Positions 7,351 to 15,950 of a DNA stretch of 46,176 nucleotides are shown here, piece by piece; positions within the stretch are counted from its first letter, which is position 1; every line of letters starts with the position of its first letter. Source of the DNA: Thermoplasmatota archaeon (GTDB lineage Archaea > Thermoplasmatota > JAKEGO01 > JANQNJ01); assembly GCA_028279645.1 (NCBI GenBank), contig JANQNJ010000027.1, positions 1-46,176 of the forward strand, in the 5' to 3' direction. Both the position numbers and the translations under genes were made by a program. Below the pieces are notes generated by a model. The model worked only from the letters and a program-made list of their open reading frames with translations, was not told the origin of the DNA and did not search any database.

Positions 7351-10300
7351 TTGACCGAGGCGTGGGCAAGTCGACCAGGGGGAATAGAACTGGAAGAACA
7401 GACCATCATGGACGGGATCATGGACACCTCCTCTGACGCCCTTCTCATACTGAACAAGGACGGGAACATCTGGGCGTGCAACAGGAACGTGACTGAGCTT
7501 GGCTACGGCATCGAGGACCTCGTGGGCAAGCCGTTCGAGGTGTTGATCCCGGAGGCCGACCGGCAGCAGGTCCTCACTGCCATGGCGGATGCGTTCAAGA
7601 CCACCAACAAGGCCTACTTCAACCTGCCTATCATACCCAAGGGGGGTACCCTCAAGGTCTATCCCGTCCAGTGGAGGGAGTTCTTCGACGAGGCGACCGA
7701 CAGCCCCCGCGGCGCCATCGTATCGATACGGACCGGAAGCAAGGGCGGAGAGGTGCTGGGCCGGATCGCGTCGATCCTCCGGCGGGAGGAGACGGAGAGC
7801 CTGTTCAACTTCATAGCCGACGACCTGCACGAGAGCCTCGGCGTCGACTCCATGACCATCGTGATATTCAACTCCCGCCTGAAGCAGTTCTCGCTCCTGT
7901 TCATGAGGACCGAGGGGAAGGAGGTCCAGAGGATGGGCCTCATCCTGCCCATGGGGTTCTCCCATCTCGACAGCTATGTCGATAGATACGTTCACAACCA
8001 ACCTGATCCCGAGGAGGGGGAAGGGAATGGCCCCGAAGGGACAGAGGCTGACATCGATGATGCTCCCACCGTTCCGTCCGACCAGGGTCAGATCATCATA
8101 CGAGGCCCCAGCGACATGGTCTCGACGAACCCGTTCGACCAGATCACCATGGAGGACGGCGTGGTCAGGGACTTCACCCTGCCTCTCCTGGCCAGCGGCG
8201 AGCTCGAAGGGGCCGTCGTCCTCGGCTTCTACAACGAGGTCCTTCTGACACCTGAGCAGATCGAGTACATCAGGCATGCCTCCTCCGTTCTCTCGTACAC
8301 GGTCATGACAGGCGAGGGGCTGGTCAACCAGAGGCTCAGGGAGGACGCGCTCCTCCTGGGGCTGCCTGCCCTCAGCACAGACGACGAGGGACGGATCATA
8401 TGGGCCAATAGATACCTTGGAGACCTCATCGGTTTCGAGCCTGTGGACATCGACGGCAGGCTGGTCGCCGACATCTGCTCGGAGGGGTTCAAGAGCTTCA
8501 AGGACCCGCCCAGCGGGTTCAGTCCTTTCCACTGCTCCCTCAAGAAGGGGGACGGGACCGGCGTTCCCGTCATCTCGATCCCTTTCATCACCAAGGGGGA
8601 GCCAACTGTCTTCTTCGTCTTCGGGGAGACCGAGCTCGACTCGGGAAGGTTACTCGACTTCACGGCAGCCTTCGAGAACACCGGAGACGCCACCATACTC
8701 CTCGATTCCGACAGGGCGATCCGCAAGTTCTCAACCACCGGATCGAAGATGCTTGACTACGAACAGGTCGAGCTGGTCGGAAAGTCACTCTCACGCATCC
8801 TACCAGGGGACCACGGCGTGGAGAAGCTCTCTCAGATGTTCCAGGAGACCGACCGGTCGGGTCGTTGGCGGGGCGAGCTCAGTCTGAGCAACCGCAACGG
8901 CGATCCAGTACCCACTGTATTCACGATGAACAGGGTCGCCTCCGACGCCTTCTCCGGATACCTGGTGACCGTGGTCGACACCACCAACCTGCTGGAGCTA
9001 CAGAAACGTCTCAGGGACTACGGCGAGAAGCTGGAGGAGGAGATCGACGACAAGAGCAGCGTCCTCGAGGAGTCCGAGAGGACCATCGAGGAGCTCGAGT
9101 CCAAGGTCAGGGACCTGGAGCAGAAGGTCGAGGCGGAACACGACCGCAGCAGGAAGATGGAGAGCTCCAACTCCCTGCTGTTCGACCTGGAGAAGGTCCC
9201 CGGGACCAAGGAGGCCTGCGACACGATCCTGGACTGGTCGAAGGAGAACTTCGGCGATATCAGGACCCTTCTGCTGCTGGTCGACGAGGACACGGGAGAC
9301 CTTCGGGTCCGCGGAACCAACAAGGTCGGTTCCGGAGTGCTCGATATCGATTCCACCTACAGAGCCGGCGACCTTCCGCTGAAGGAGGTTGTCCAGGACC
9401 TCCATCCCCACGTCTACGAGGTCAAGGACTTCAAGGTCCTGGGCCCGCTGGCAGGGAAGGACGACCTGGTCCAGGTCATACCCCTCTCATCCGGCGAGGA
9501 GCTCGCCGGGATCATCATGCTAATGATCGACAAGAAGCAGCTGAAGCTGCTGGACGAGGAGATCATGGAGGCCCTCTCAAGGAAGACGGGCCATATACTG
9601 AACCTGCAGATGAAGCTGGAACGGGAGCACATGAAAGGGGCCTATCATGCCACCGCCAAGGAGGTCGAAAGGGCCATCCTCTCCAACCTGGAGCCTGCCA
9701 TGGTCATCGACCTCCTGCTGAAGAAGGTCGGCTCGACCATGGGCGCCGATGCATCGATGCTGACCATGACCGGCAGCGAGGAGGGCGTCCTCGTGGTTAT
9801 GGGGACCGATCCGAAGGACTCAGGGATGGAGGTCGGAAAGGTCATCGACTACTCCGTTCTGCAGATCACCGAGTTCGTGAACGCCCGGGACCCGCTGGTT
9901 AAATCGCTGGTGGACGAGGAGGCCCTGGACCCGGTGGAGAAGAGGTTCAAGGAGAACGGCATGGTCTCGTACATCTCGATACCGCTGTTGATCGGGGACG
10001 AGCTGAAGGGGATACTGGCCCTCGGGTCCAAGAAGGCTGGCGTCTTCGAGGGCGCTGTCGGCCCGATGAGCCAGGAGATCGCCGAGGCGGCCGCACTGGC
10101 GCTCAACAATTCCGATGTATATTCCAAGATGAAGGAGGCGGAGGAGCGATACGAGGTCCTGGTGGAGAAGGCAGTGGACGGGATCTTCATGGTCCAGAGC
10201 GGCCGGGTCCGGTTCGCGAACCAGGGGCTCGCCGACCTCCTGGGCCGGGAAAGGTCCTCCATGGTCGGCACGTCGTTCGCGGAGATCGTGGTCGATGGTT

Positions 10301-12969
10301 CAAGGGAGGCCGTGGATAAGGCGATCGAGGCCCGGCTGAGGACGATCGGCTCCGCCGAGAGGTCCCAGATCGGGGTCCTGACCGGCAAGGGAGCCGAGAG
10401 GGAGGCCGAGGTCAGCATGGTCTCCGTCGTGCTCGACGGAACCCCTTCGATCCTCGGGGTGATGAGGGACGTTACCGAGCTGAACCAGGCCCAGCGGGAG
10501 ATATCGCACCTCAAGGAGTACAACGAGCAGATCCTCGGCGCCACACCCCTCGGGATACTGAGGTTCGACAACGGCGGCGAGATCGAGTTCATCAACCCCG
10601 TGATGCTGGGCATCCTGGGAAAGGGCGTGAAGCCCAAGGATGGTGGTTTCGGCAAAGCGGCCGACCTGCCCCCGTTGAAGGTATCCGGACTTGATGCCAA
10701 CCTCGAGGCGTTGGCCGCCGGAAAACCGTTCATGGACAAGGTAGTCCCCATCGACTCAAAGCCCGATACCCGGACCGTCCGGGTCAGCGGTGTTCCGCTC
10801 ATGTCAAAGGATGAGACGGTCGAGGGCGGGCTGCTGTTCATGGAGGACGTCTCCGAGAGGGAGACGGCCGCCGCCGAGATACGATACCTGAACGAGCTGA
10901 ACCAGCTCGTCAACTCCACCATCCCGTCGGCCATAGTCGTTGTCGACAGCGAACTCAATGTCGTCTACATGAACGATAACTTCGCGCGCATGGCGAACCA
11001 GAAGGATGCATCGGTCCTGATGGGGCGGGCGGTCATGGAGCTGGTCCCGCCCATGGTAGACAGGCAGGCGGATGTGGTCAGGAACATGAAGAAGGCGTTC
11101 AAGGAGGACGGCCCCGTGGAGGTCGCCGACCTGACCATGAAAGGGTCCGACGGAAAGGACAGGCACTTCCACATGGACTACATCCCTCTCGGTCCGGCCG
11201 GCGACAGGAAGGTCCTACTGTCCATCGACGAGGTCACGACATTGGCCGAGACCAAGCGCGCCCTCGCCCTGAGCGAGAAGCAGTACAGGGAGCTGTTCGA
11301 GAGGGCCGACTCACCGTTCATCACCCTGGACATGGATGGAAAGGTGATGAACATGAACCTATCCGCTGCCTCGTCCACCGGAAGGAAGGCGGAGGAGCTG
11401 GCCGGTACGGAGTTCTCCAGCCTCTTGGAGGCCGATTCGAGGAAGGGCTTCGAGGAGGGTTTCGACAGGGCCAGGAAGGGGAAGGAGGCCGAACAGGAGG
11501 TCTCGGTCCCCGATCCAGAGGGCGGACGGACCGTGCTCTCACTGACCGAGAGGCCGCTCATCAAGGAGGGGGAGATCGTCGGCGTCCTCGTGACCGGGCG
11601 GGATATCACCGAGGTCTGCGACCTACGGCAGGAGCTGGCCTCGGCACCAGGCCTGGACGATATCGATACATCGTCGCTGCGGGATGAGATGCGGGCAGAG
11701 CTCCAGGGTGAGGTCAGGGACCAGGTCAGGACCGAAGTTCGTAGCGAGCTGCGGAACGAGGTGCGGGAGGAGGTCCGCGGCGAGGTCAAAGGCGAGGTTA
11801 CCGACGAGGTCCGGAACGAGCTGGCCGACGATTTCGAGCGCAAGCTCATGGAGATGAAGGAGCGTCTGGAACAGGAGAGACCGGTCCCGGAAGCACCCGC
11901 TGCGTCCGTCGCCGACATAGTGGCGTCGCTTCCCGGCTTGATGGTGGCCGTGGACGCGGACGGCTGCATCGTGGGAGCGAGCGATGCCTTCGGAAAGCGT
12001 TTCAGGATCACAGCCGAGATGATGGGAACCCCCTGGACGAACATGGTGCCCATGAACATTCGCCAGGAGGCGGCATCCTCCTCGCAGCAGGGGGTCCCGT
12101 TCAGGACCCGGCTCCTGCTCAGGGATGGGTCCGAGATCCCGGTCAACGCCGTCTCTTCCAGGATGGACGAGGGAATAACGATCATCGGCTTCACCGACAT
12201 CTCGAAACTCAGCGAGCTTGAGAACCGCCTCAAGGCGGAGGAGGCGCAGGTCAAGTCGCTGGTGAAGAAGAAGCGGATCGTGACCTACAGGATGAACCTC
12301 AGCGGCGAGTTCGACCATGTGAGCAGGAACGTGAAGGAGTTGCTGGGCTACGAACCCGACGAGTGCGCCCAGATCCCGTACTTCATGGCCAAGATCATCC
12401 ATCCCGACGATTCGGAGGCCCTCAAGAAGCGCTTTATCAGGCTCATCAAGTTCAAGGAGGTCGACGGCCCCCTTGAGTACCGCGTCAACACCCGCGAGAA
12501 GGGAACCAAATGGGTCAGGGACACCAGCGCCCCCATGTACAACGACAGCGGTAAGCTGATCGGGGTTCGCGGGGAGCTCGAGGACATCACGGGAATGAAG
12601 GACGCGGTGGAGCGGGAGGGCTCAAAGGTCCGCCTGTTCGCCGCCGCGCTCAATGAGATCGACGATATCCTCCTCATACTGGATGCGTCCCAACAGGTGG
12701 TGGAGTGCTCGGACCAGGCCCGCTCGATGCTCGGGATCGACCCATCGGCATCCCCTGCCTTCAGGAGCCTTGTCCAGCCGGCCGACGCCGAGAGGGCGAG
12801 CCGATCGCTGCGGGACGCCGAGAGCGGGAAGGTCATGACCGAGTTCACCTTCAACACCGGTTCAGGACCCCAGCGGTTCCTCGTTCGCATGACCCCGATA
12901 CGGATGGACGGCGCCTCCAGGGGTTTCACGGTGAAGCTGCAGCAGAAGGGACCGTCAATCGCGCCGTGA
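7351..12969 (+). CDS. Giant multi-PAS/GAF sensor protein without output domain
   Basis: The protein has 1872 residues and no membrane segment. Apparent domain order: PAS (about 18-125), GAF (130-320), PAS (330-430), PAS (440-545), coiled coil (550-607), GAF (610-760), GAF (770-925), four PAS (930-1425), a helical rod with a four-residue repeat (1445-1510), then three more PAS up to about 1865. Typical PAS cores are DALLILNKDGNIWACN near 28 and YRMNLSGEFDHVSRN near 1647. There is no HisKA, HATPase, GGDEF, receiver or methyl-accepting domain, so the protein must signal through a partner. The coiled-coil protein encoded next is one candidate. The start is uncertain: TTG 7351 is the first in-frame option and ATG 7408 (MDGIMDTSSD) is close to the first PAS boundary. 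Confidence 0.85.
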   Translation: MTEAWASRPGGIELEEQTIMDGIMDTSSDALLILNKDGNIWACNRNVTELGYGIEDLVGKPFEVLIPEADRQQVLTAMADAFKTTNKAYFNLPIIPKGGTLKVYPVQWREFFDEATDSPRGAIVSIRTGSKGGEVLGRIASILRREETESLFNFIADDLHESLGVDSMTIVIFNSRLKQFSLLFMRTEGKEVQRMGLILPMGFSHLDSYVDRYVHNQPDPEEGEGNGPEGTEADIDDAPTVPSDQGQIIIRGPSDMVSTNPFDQITMEDGVVRDFTLPLLASGELEGAVVLGFYNEVLLTPEQIEYIRHASSVLSYTVMTGEGLVNQRLREDALLLGLPALSTDDEGRIIWANRYLGDLIGFEPVDIDGRLVADICSEGFKSFKDPPSGFSPFHCSLKKGDGTGVPVISIPFITKGEPTVFFVFGETELDSGRLLDFTAAFENTGDATILLDSDRAIRKFSTTGSKMLDYEQVELVGKSLSRILPGDHGVEKLSQMFQETDRSGRWRGELSLSNRNGDPVPTVFTMNRVASDAFSGYLVTVVDTTNLLELQKRLRDYGEKLEEEIDDKSSVLEESERTIEELESKVRDLEQKVEAEHDRSRKMESSNSLLFDLEKVPGTKEACDTILDWSKENFGDIRTLLLLVDEDTGDLRVRGTNKVGSGVLDIDSTYRAGDLPLKEVVQDLHPHVYEVKDFKVLGPLAGKDDLVQVIPLSSGEELAGIIMLMIDKKQLKLLDEEIMEALSRKTGHILNLQMKLEREHMKGAYHATAKEVERAILSNLEPAMVIDLLLKKVGSTMGADASMLTMTGSEEGVLVVMGTDPKDSGMEVGKVIDYSVLQITEFVNARDPLVKSLVDEEALDPVEKRFKENGMVSYISIPLLIGDELKGILALGSKKAGVFEGAVGPMSQEIAEAAALALNNSDVYSKMKEAEERYEVLVEKAVDGIFMVQSGRVRFANQGLADLLGRERSSMVGTSFAEIVVDGSREAVDKAIEARLRTIGSAERSQIGVLTGKGAEREAEVSMVSVVLDGTPSILGVMRDVTELNQAQREISHLKEYNEQILGATPLGILRFDNGGEIEFINPVMLGILGKGVKPKDGGFGKAADLPPLKVSGLDANLEALAAGKPFMDKVVPIDSKPDTRTVRVSGVPLMSKDETVEGGLLFMEDVSERETAAAEIRYLNELNQLVNSTIPSAIVVVDSELNVVYMNDNFARMANQKDASVLMGRAVMELVPPMVDRQADVVRNMKKAFKEDGPVEVADLTMKGSDGKDRHFHMDYIPLGPAGDRKVLLSIDEVTTLAETKRALALSEKQYRELFERADSPFITLDMDGKVMNMNLSAASSTGRKAEELAGTEFSSLLEADSRKGFEEGFDRARKGKEAEQEVSVPDPEGGRTVLSLTERPLIKEGEIVGVLVTGRDITEVCDLRQELASAPGLDDIDTSSLRDEMRAELQGEVRDQVRTEVRSELRNEVREEVRGEVKGEVTDEVRNELADDFERKLMEMKERLEQERPVPEAPAASVADIVASLPGLMVAVDADGCIVGASDAFGKRFRITAEMMGTPWTNMVPMNIRQEAASSSQQGVPFRTRLLLRDGSEIPVNAVSSRMDEGITIIGFTDISKLSELENRLKAEEAQVKSLVKKKRIVTYRMNLSGEFDHVSRNVKELLGYEPDECAQIPYFMAKIIHPDDSEALKKRFIRLIKFKEVDGPLEYRVNTREKGTKWVRDTSAPMYNDSGKLIGVRGELEDITGMKDAVEREGSKVRLFAAALNEIDDILLILDASQQVVECSDQARSMLGIDPSASPAFRSLVQPADAERASRSLRDAESGKVMTEFTFNTGSGPQRFLVRMTPIRMDGASRGFTVKLQQKGPSIAP
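11707..11826 (+). repeat. Ten tandem four-residue repeats (x-E-V-R) within the sensor
   Basis: Residues 1453-1492 read as ten tetrapeptides: GEVR, DQVR, TEVR, SELR, NEVR, EEVR, GEVK, GEVT, DEVR, NELA. Hydrophobic residues every four positions in a highly charged helix suggest a rigid rod or an unusual coiled coil rather than a normal heptad pattern. Confidence 0.8.
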
Positions 12970-13086
12970 GACCCGGCAGGACCTGTCCACCTGAACGATC
13001 CGACTCCCCAGAAGCCCCACTTCCAATCGTTTCCAGCGTTACAGAAAAGGTTATGAACAGTGAAGATATTCACACCCTAACCTGCT

Positions 13087-13098
13087 CTATTTAAATAG
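13087..13098. promoter_or_regulatory. Perfect palindrome CTATTTAAATAG before the coiled-coil gene
   Basis: This 12-bp palindrome resembles a TATA element but ends only 15 bases before ATG 13114, too close for normal transcription initiation. A GGAGGGG Shine-Dalgarno sequence follows at 13100-13106. It may be an operator, or a TATA box used by a leaderless mRNA starting downstream. Confidence 0.4.
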
Positions 13099-13113
13099 CG
13101 GAGGGGACAGAAA

Positions 13114-13614
13114 ATGGCCGATGATTATAAGACGGAGTACGAGAAGGAACAGAAGCGATTGGCGAAGCTTTGGGAGGCCTACGAGCTGCAGCAGAAGGAG
13201 CTCGAATCGCTCAACGACAAGATCCTCAGCCTCGAGAAGCAGATCGACGAGAAGGATCGGATCATCAGGTCACTGAAGGATGTTCTGGAACAGAGGGACA
13301 AGGAGATCAGGGAGATCGATCTCGACAGGACCAACCTCAAGCACCTCAACCAGGAGCTCGAGCCCAAGATCGAGAACCTGGACACCTCGCTCAGGACCGA
13401 GAAGGACAGGTTCGCCAAGCTGCTGGCCCTGGCCGAGGACCTGGAAGCGAACCTCAACGAGGCCCGGAAGCAGATCAGGACGCGGGACGAGTGGTTCATC
13501 AGCAACATCGCCGTGTTCAGGGGCCTCTGCAAGTCGGTGGACGACCGCGAGGACCTCGTGAAGACCACCGATGTGACCGCCGTCGACAAGTCCGACGAGC
13601 TACAGAGACTCTAG
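13114..13614 (+). CDS. Coiled-coil protein of unknown function
   Basis: The product is 166 residues, almost all charged helix. Residues 1-145 show continuous heptad-like leucine spacing (LESLNDKILSLEKQIDEKD), and a short tail with one cysteine follows (FRGLCKSVDD). It has no signal peptide or membrane segment. ATG 13114 is preceded by a strong Shine-Dalgarno sequence (GGAGGGG, seven-base gap). The gene lies 144 bases after the giant PAS/GAF sensor and 33 bases before an aminotransferase. I infer that it could couple the sensor, which lacks an output domain, to other proteins. The helical content is clear; the role is unknown. Confidence 0.8.
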   Translation: MADDYKTEYEKEQKRLAKLWEAYELQQKELESLNDKILSLEKQIDEKDRIIRSLKDVLEQRDKEIREIDLDRTNLKHLNQELEPKIENLDTSLRTEKDRFAKLLALAEDLEANLNEARKQIRTRDEWFISNIAVFRGLCKSVDDREDLVKTTDVTAVDKSDELQRL

Positions 13615-13647
13615 GCCGGCCCTCCCTCTGGGACCGGGGTCGTTACG

Positions 13648-14775
13648 ATGATAAAGGACCGACTGGAGCAGATCGGCAGCAATCCCCTCAAGGAGATCTT
13701 CTACTTCCGTGGAGAGGGCACTGTCAACCTCGCCGTGGGCGAGCCCGACTTCTCGCCGCCGACATCGGTACTGGACACGTTGAGGGAGCTCAAGGGCTCC
13801 GAGGTCCACAGGTACGGCGACCCCCAGGGCCTCATGGCCCTTCGCTCTGCCATCCTGGAGTTCATGGACGACGCCCCCGACCACTTCGACGAGGGCAACG
13901 TCGTCATAACCTGCGGGGCAACGGAGGCTCTGGCCTCCTCGATCCTGGCCCATTTCGATCCCGGGGACGAACTTCTCATCCCTGATCCCGGATTCATCCT
14001 GTTCAACGCCCTTCCAACGGTCTTCAACATCACTCCCATCACATATCCGCTGCACTTCGACAACGGCTTCGAGATCGATGTCAACGACCTCGAGAGCATG
14101 CTGACGGAGCGGACCAGGGGCATCCTTCTCAACTACCCGTCCAACCCGACCGGAGCCGTCCTGGGGGAGGACAAGGTCAGGGCGGTCCTGGAGTTCGCCG
14201 AGGAGCACGACCTCAAGGTCATCTCCGACGAGGTCTACCACCGGTTCGTATATGACGCCGATCACAGCTCCCCCCTGTCCCGCTATCACGGGGTCATCCA
14301 CGTGAACTCCTTCTCCAAGACCTTCGCTCTCACCGGATGGCGCCTCGGTTTCACCATGGCCGAGAGGGAGCTGATCGATCCGATCAAGATCGTCCACCAG
14401 TACCTCGTGACATCGCCATCTACCATCCTCCAGCATGCCGCAGTCCAGGCGCTGACATCGTCTGGCAACTACCTCAGATCGTTCGTGGAGGAGATGAGGT
14501 GGCGCCGCGACTACGCCCACCAGAGGTTGACCGAGATGGGCCTCGACACCCTCTCCCCGGCCGGAGCGTTCTACGCCTTCCCGTCGGTCAAGGACCTGGG
14601 CGGAGATTCGCTCAAGATCTCGAAGCACCTGATCGAACACGGTGTGCTGACCGCGCCCGGTGTTGCGTTCGGTCCCGGCGGGGAAGGTCATATTCGGATA
14701 TCCTTCGCCGCCTCCAGGGACTCCCTCGAGGCCGGCCTGGACGCGATGGAGAACGGTCTCCGGGAGCTGAGATAG
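13648..14775 (+). CDS. Class I/II PLP-dependent aminotransferase (AspC-like)
   Basis: The protein has 375 residues and fold-type I aminotransferase motifs: LAVGEPDFSPP near residue 30, the YGDPQG segment, the CGATEA phosphate-binding region, NYPSNPTG, SDEVYHRF, and the PLP lysine in SFSKTFALTGWRLG. A substrate-carboxylate arginine sits in HIRISFAAS near the C-terminus. The archaeal aspartate/aromatic subgroup is the best fit, and the actual amino donor cannot be assigned. The stop TAG directly abuts the ATG of the next gene, a radical SAM enzyme, so the two are probably co-translated. A second aminotransferase of similar type occurs at 32046-33233. Confidence 0.88.
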   Translation: MIKDRLEQIGSNPLKEIFYFRGEGTVNLAVGEPDFSPPTSVLDTLRELKGSEVHRYGDPQGLMALRSAILEFMDDAPDHFDEGNVVITCGATEALASSILAHFDPGDELLIPDPGFILFNALPTVFNITPITYPLHFDNGFEIDVNDLESMLTERTRGILLNYPSNPTGAVLGEDKVRAVLEFAEEHDLKVISDEVYHRFVYDADHSSPLSRYHGVIHVNSFSKTFALTGWRLGFTMAERELIDPIKIVHQYLVTSPSTILQHAAVQALTSSGNYLRSFVEEMRWRRDYAHQRLTEMGLDTLSPAGAFYAFPSVKDLGGDSLKISKHLIEHGVLTAPGVAFGPGGEGHIRISFAASRDSLEAGLDAMENGLRELR

Positions 14776-15744
14776 ATGGCCTGGGAACCCGAAACGTCCC
14801 CGACCGACCGCCGGACGGTCCGTCTCTACAACGTCTGGCCGAGCTTCCCCTCGATCTCGATCTCCGGCAGCAGCTGCGGCCTCGGATGCGGTCACTGCTC
14901 CGGCAGGTTCCTGAGCTTCATGAAGGATGCCGAGGACCCGGCCGGCCTGAGGAACCTCCTCATCACCTCGGACGGCGGCATCAGGGAGGAGGCCAGAGGC
15001 GCCCTCATCAGCGGCGGATATGACAGCCAGGGCCGGTTGATGAACCTGGACGAGTTCCTTCCCGCCGTCCAGGAGCTACGCGAGAGCGGACTGATAATCA
15101 AGCTTCATACAGGCTTCGTCGATCAGGCCACGGCTGCCAGGATCGCCGATGCCGTGGACATCGCGTCGATGGAGATGGTCTCCGAGATCACGGTGATCAG
15201 GCATCTGTACCATCTTGACGCCACTCCCGAGACATATCTCGACACATTCAGGAACCTGCGCGATGCGGGCGTCTCTCACATCGCGCCGCATATCTGCCTG
15301 GGCCTTCCGCACAGCAGCGAGGAGTATGTGGAATGGTGCCTCGAGATGCTTGCCGAGGAGATCCAGCCCTCGACCATATCCTTCATTCTGTTCACTCCCA
15401 CCGAGGGCACGCCCTCGGAAGGCCATAATCCTCCTTCACCGAACCTCGTGGAACACGCCTTCGCAAGGGCGAAATGGACCTTCCCGGGGGTGAAAACGAT
15501 ACTGGGCGCCGTTCGACCGCGCGGAGCCGCGTTCGAGTCGGAACCGTCGAAGGGCGGCGCATCGGACCGCAGGCACGAGGTGGAGATGGCGGCCATCAAG
15601 GGCGGTGCCGACGGGATAGAGGTCCCGGCCAGGTCAACCATCGGACGTCTCACAGCCAGGGGGCACCACCTTGTACGGGTCGACTCCTTCGGCGTCCTTC
15701 CCATCGAGCTCGAGGGCAAGGTCAACGTGGAAGAGGTCCACTAG
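14776..15744 (+). CDS. Radical SAM protein of the biotin-synthase-homologue type (possibly LipS-like)
   Basis: In this 322-residue protein the radical SAM triad is CGLGCGHC (C34, C38, C41, spacing CX3CX2C). It is preceded by the beta strand SISISGSSC and followed by the segments LLITSDGG, LISGGYDSQG, IKLHTGF, MVSEITVIRHLY and FILFTPTEGTP. From memory this pattern matches COG1856 (uncharacterised archaeal biotin-synthase homologues), the region of the superfamily that also holds archaeal lipoyl synthase LipS proteins. The substrate is unproven. The ATG follows the aminotransferase stop with no spacer. There is no second Cys-rich cluster typical of LipA, so any auxiliary cluster must be ligated differently or supplied by a partner. 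Confidence 0.72.
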   Translation: MAWEPETSPTDRRTVRLYNVWPSFPSISISGSSCGLGCGHCSGRFLSFMKDAEDPAGLRNLLITSDGGIREEARGALISGGYDSQGRLMNLDEFLPAVQELRESGLIIKLHTGFVDQATAARIADAVDIASMEMVSEITVIRHLYHLDATPETYLDTFRNLRDAGVSHIAPHICLGLPHSSEEYVEWCLEMLAEEIQPSTISFILFTPTEGTPSEGHNPPSPNLVEHAFARAKWTFPGVKTILGAVRPRGAAFESEPSKGGASDRRHEVEMAAIKGGADGIEVPARSTIGRLTARGHHLVRVDSFGVLPIELEGKVNVEEVH

Positions 15745-15818
15745 GCCCTTATTTCGGAGCGATCCATTCCCGGGAGCCTAAATGCGGTCCCTTGGACCAG
15801 AAGAGGCACGCTTGTTCA

Positions 15819-15843
15819 CCAGGATGCAGGATGATTCTGCTGG
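15819..15843 (+). terminator. Candidate hairpin after the radical SAM gene
   Basis: CCAG and GCAG pair with CTGC and TGG around a short A/T-containing loop. It lies about 80 bases after the stop at 15744. There is no T tract, so this is weak evidence for termination. Confidence 0.25.
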
Positions 15844-15903
15844 CAGAACGAGTAAAACCGCCTTTAGACCGACTGTAACGTATTTACAACGGTAAAACGA
15901 AAC

Positions 15904-15910
15904 GTTTATA
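15904..15910 (+). promoter_or_regulatory. TATA-like element of the surface-protein gene
   Basis: GTTTATA lies about 45 bases before the start. A Shine-Dalgarno sequence GAGGTGA is at 15939-15945, so this gene is expected to have a short 5' leader, unlike its leaderless neighbours. Confidence 0.5.
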
Positions 15911-15950
15911 CTTACAAGCGACATAATCAGGACAACCAGAGGTGAAAAGC

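Noticed and set aside
7351-12969. Sensor histidine kinase
   Set aside because: No H-box, N-box or G-box sequence could be found; the last domain is PAS and the chain ends directly after it.
13600-14895. 431-residue open frame on the minus strand
   Set aside because: It is antisense to the aminotransferase and a neighbour, lacks domain-like sequence, and arises from high GC content at third positions.
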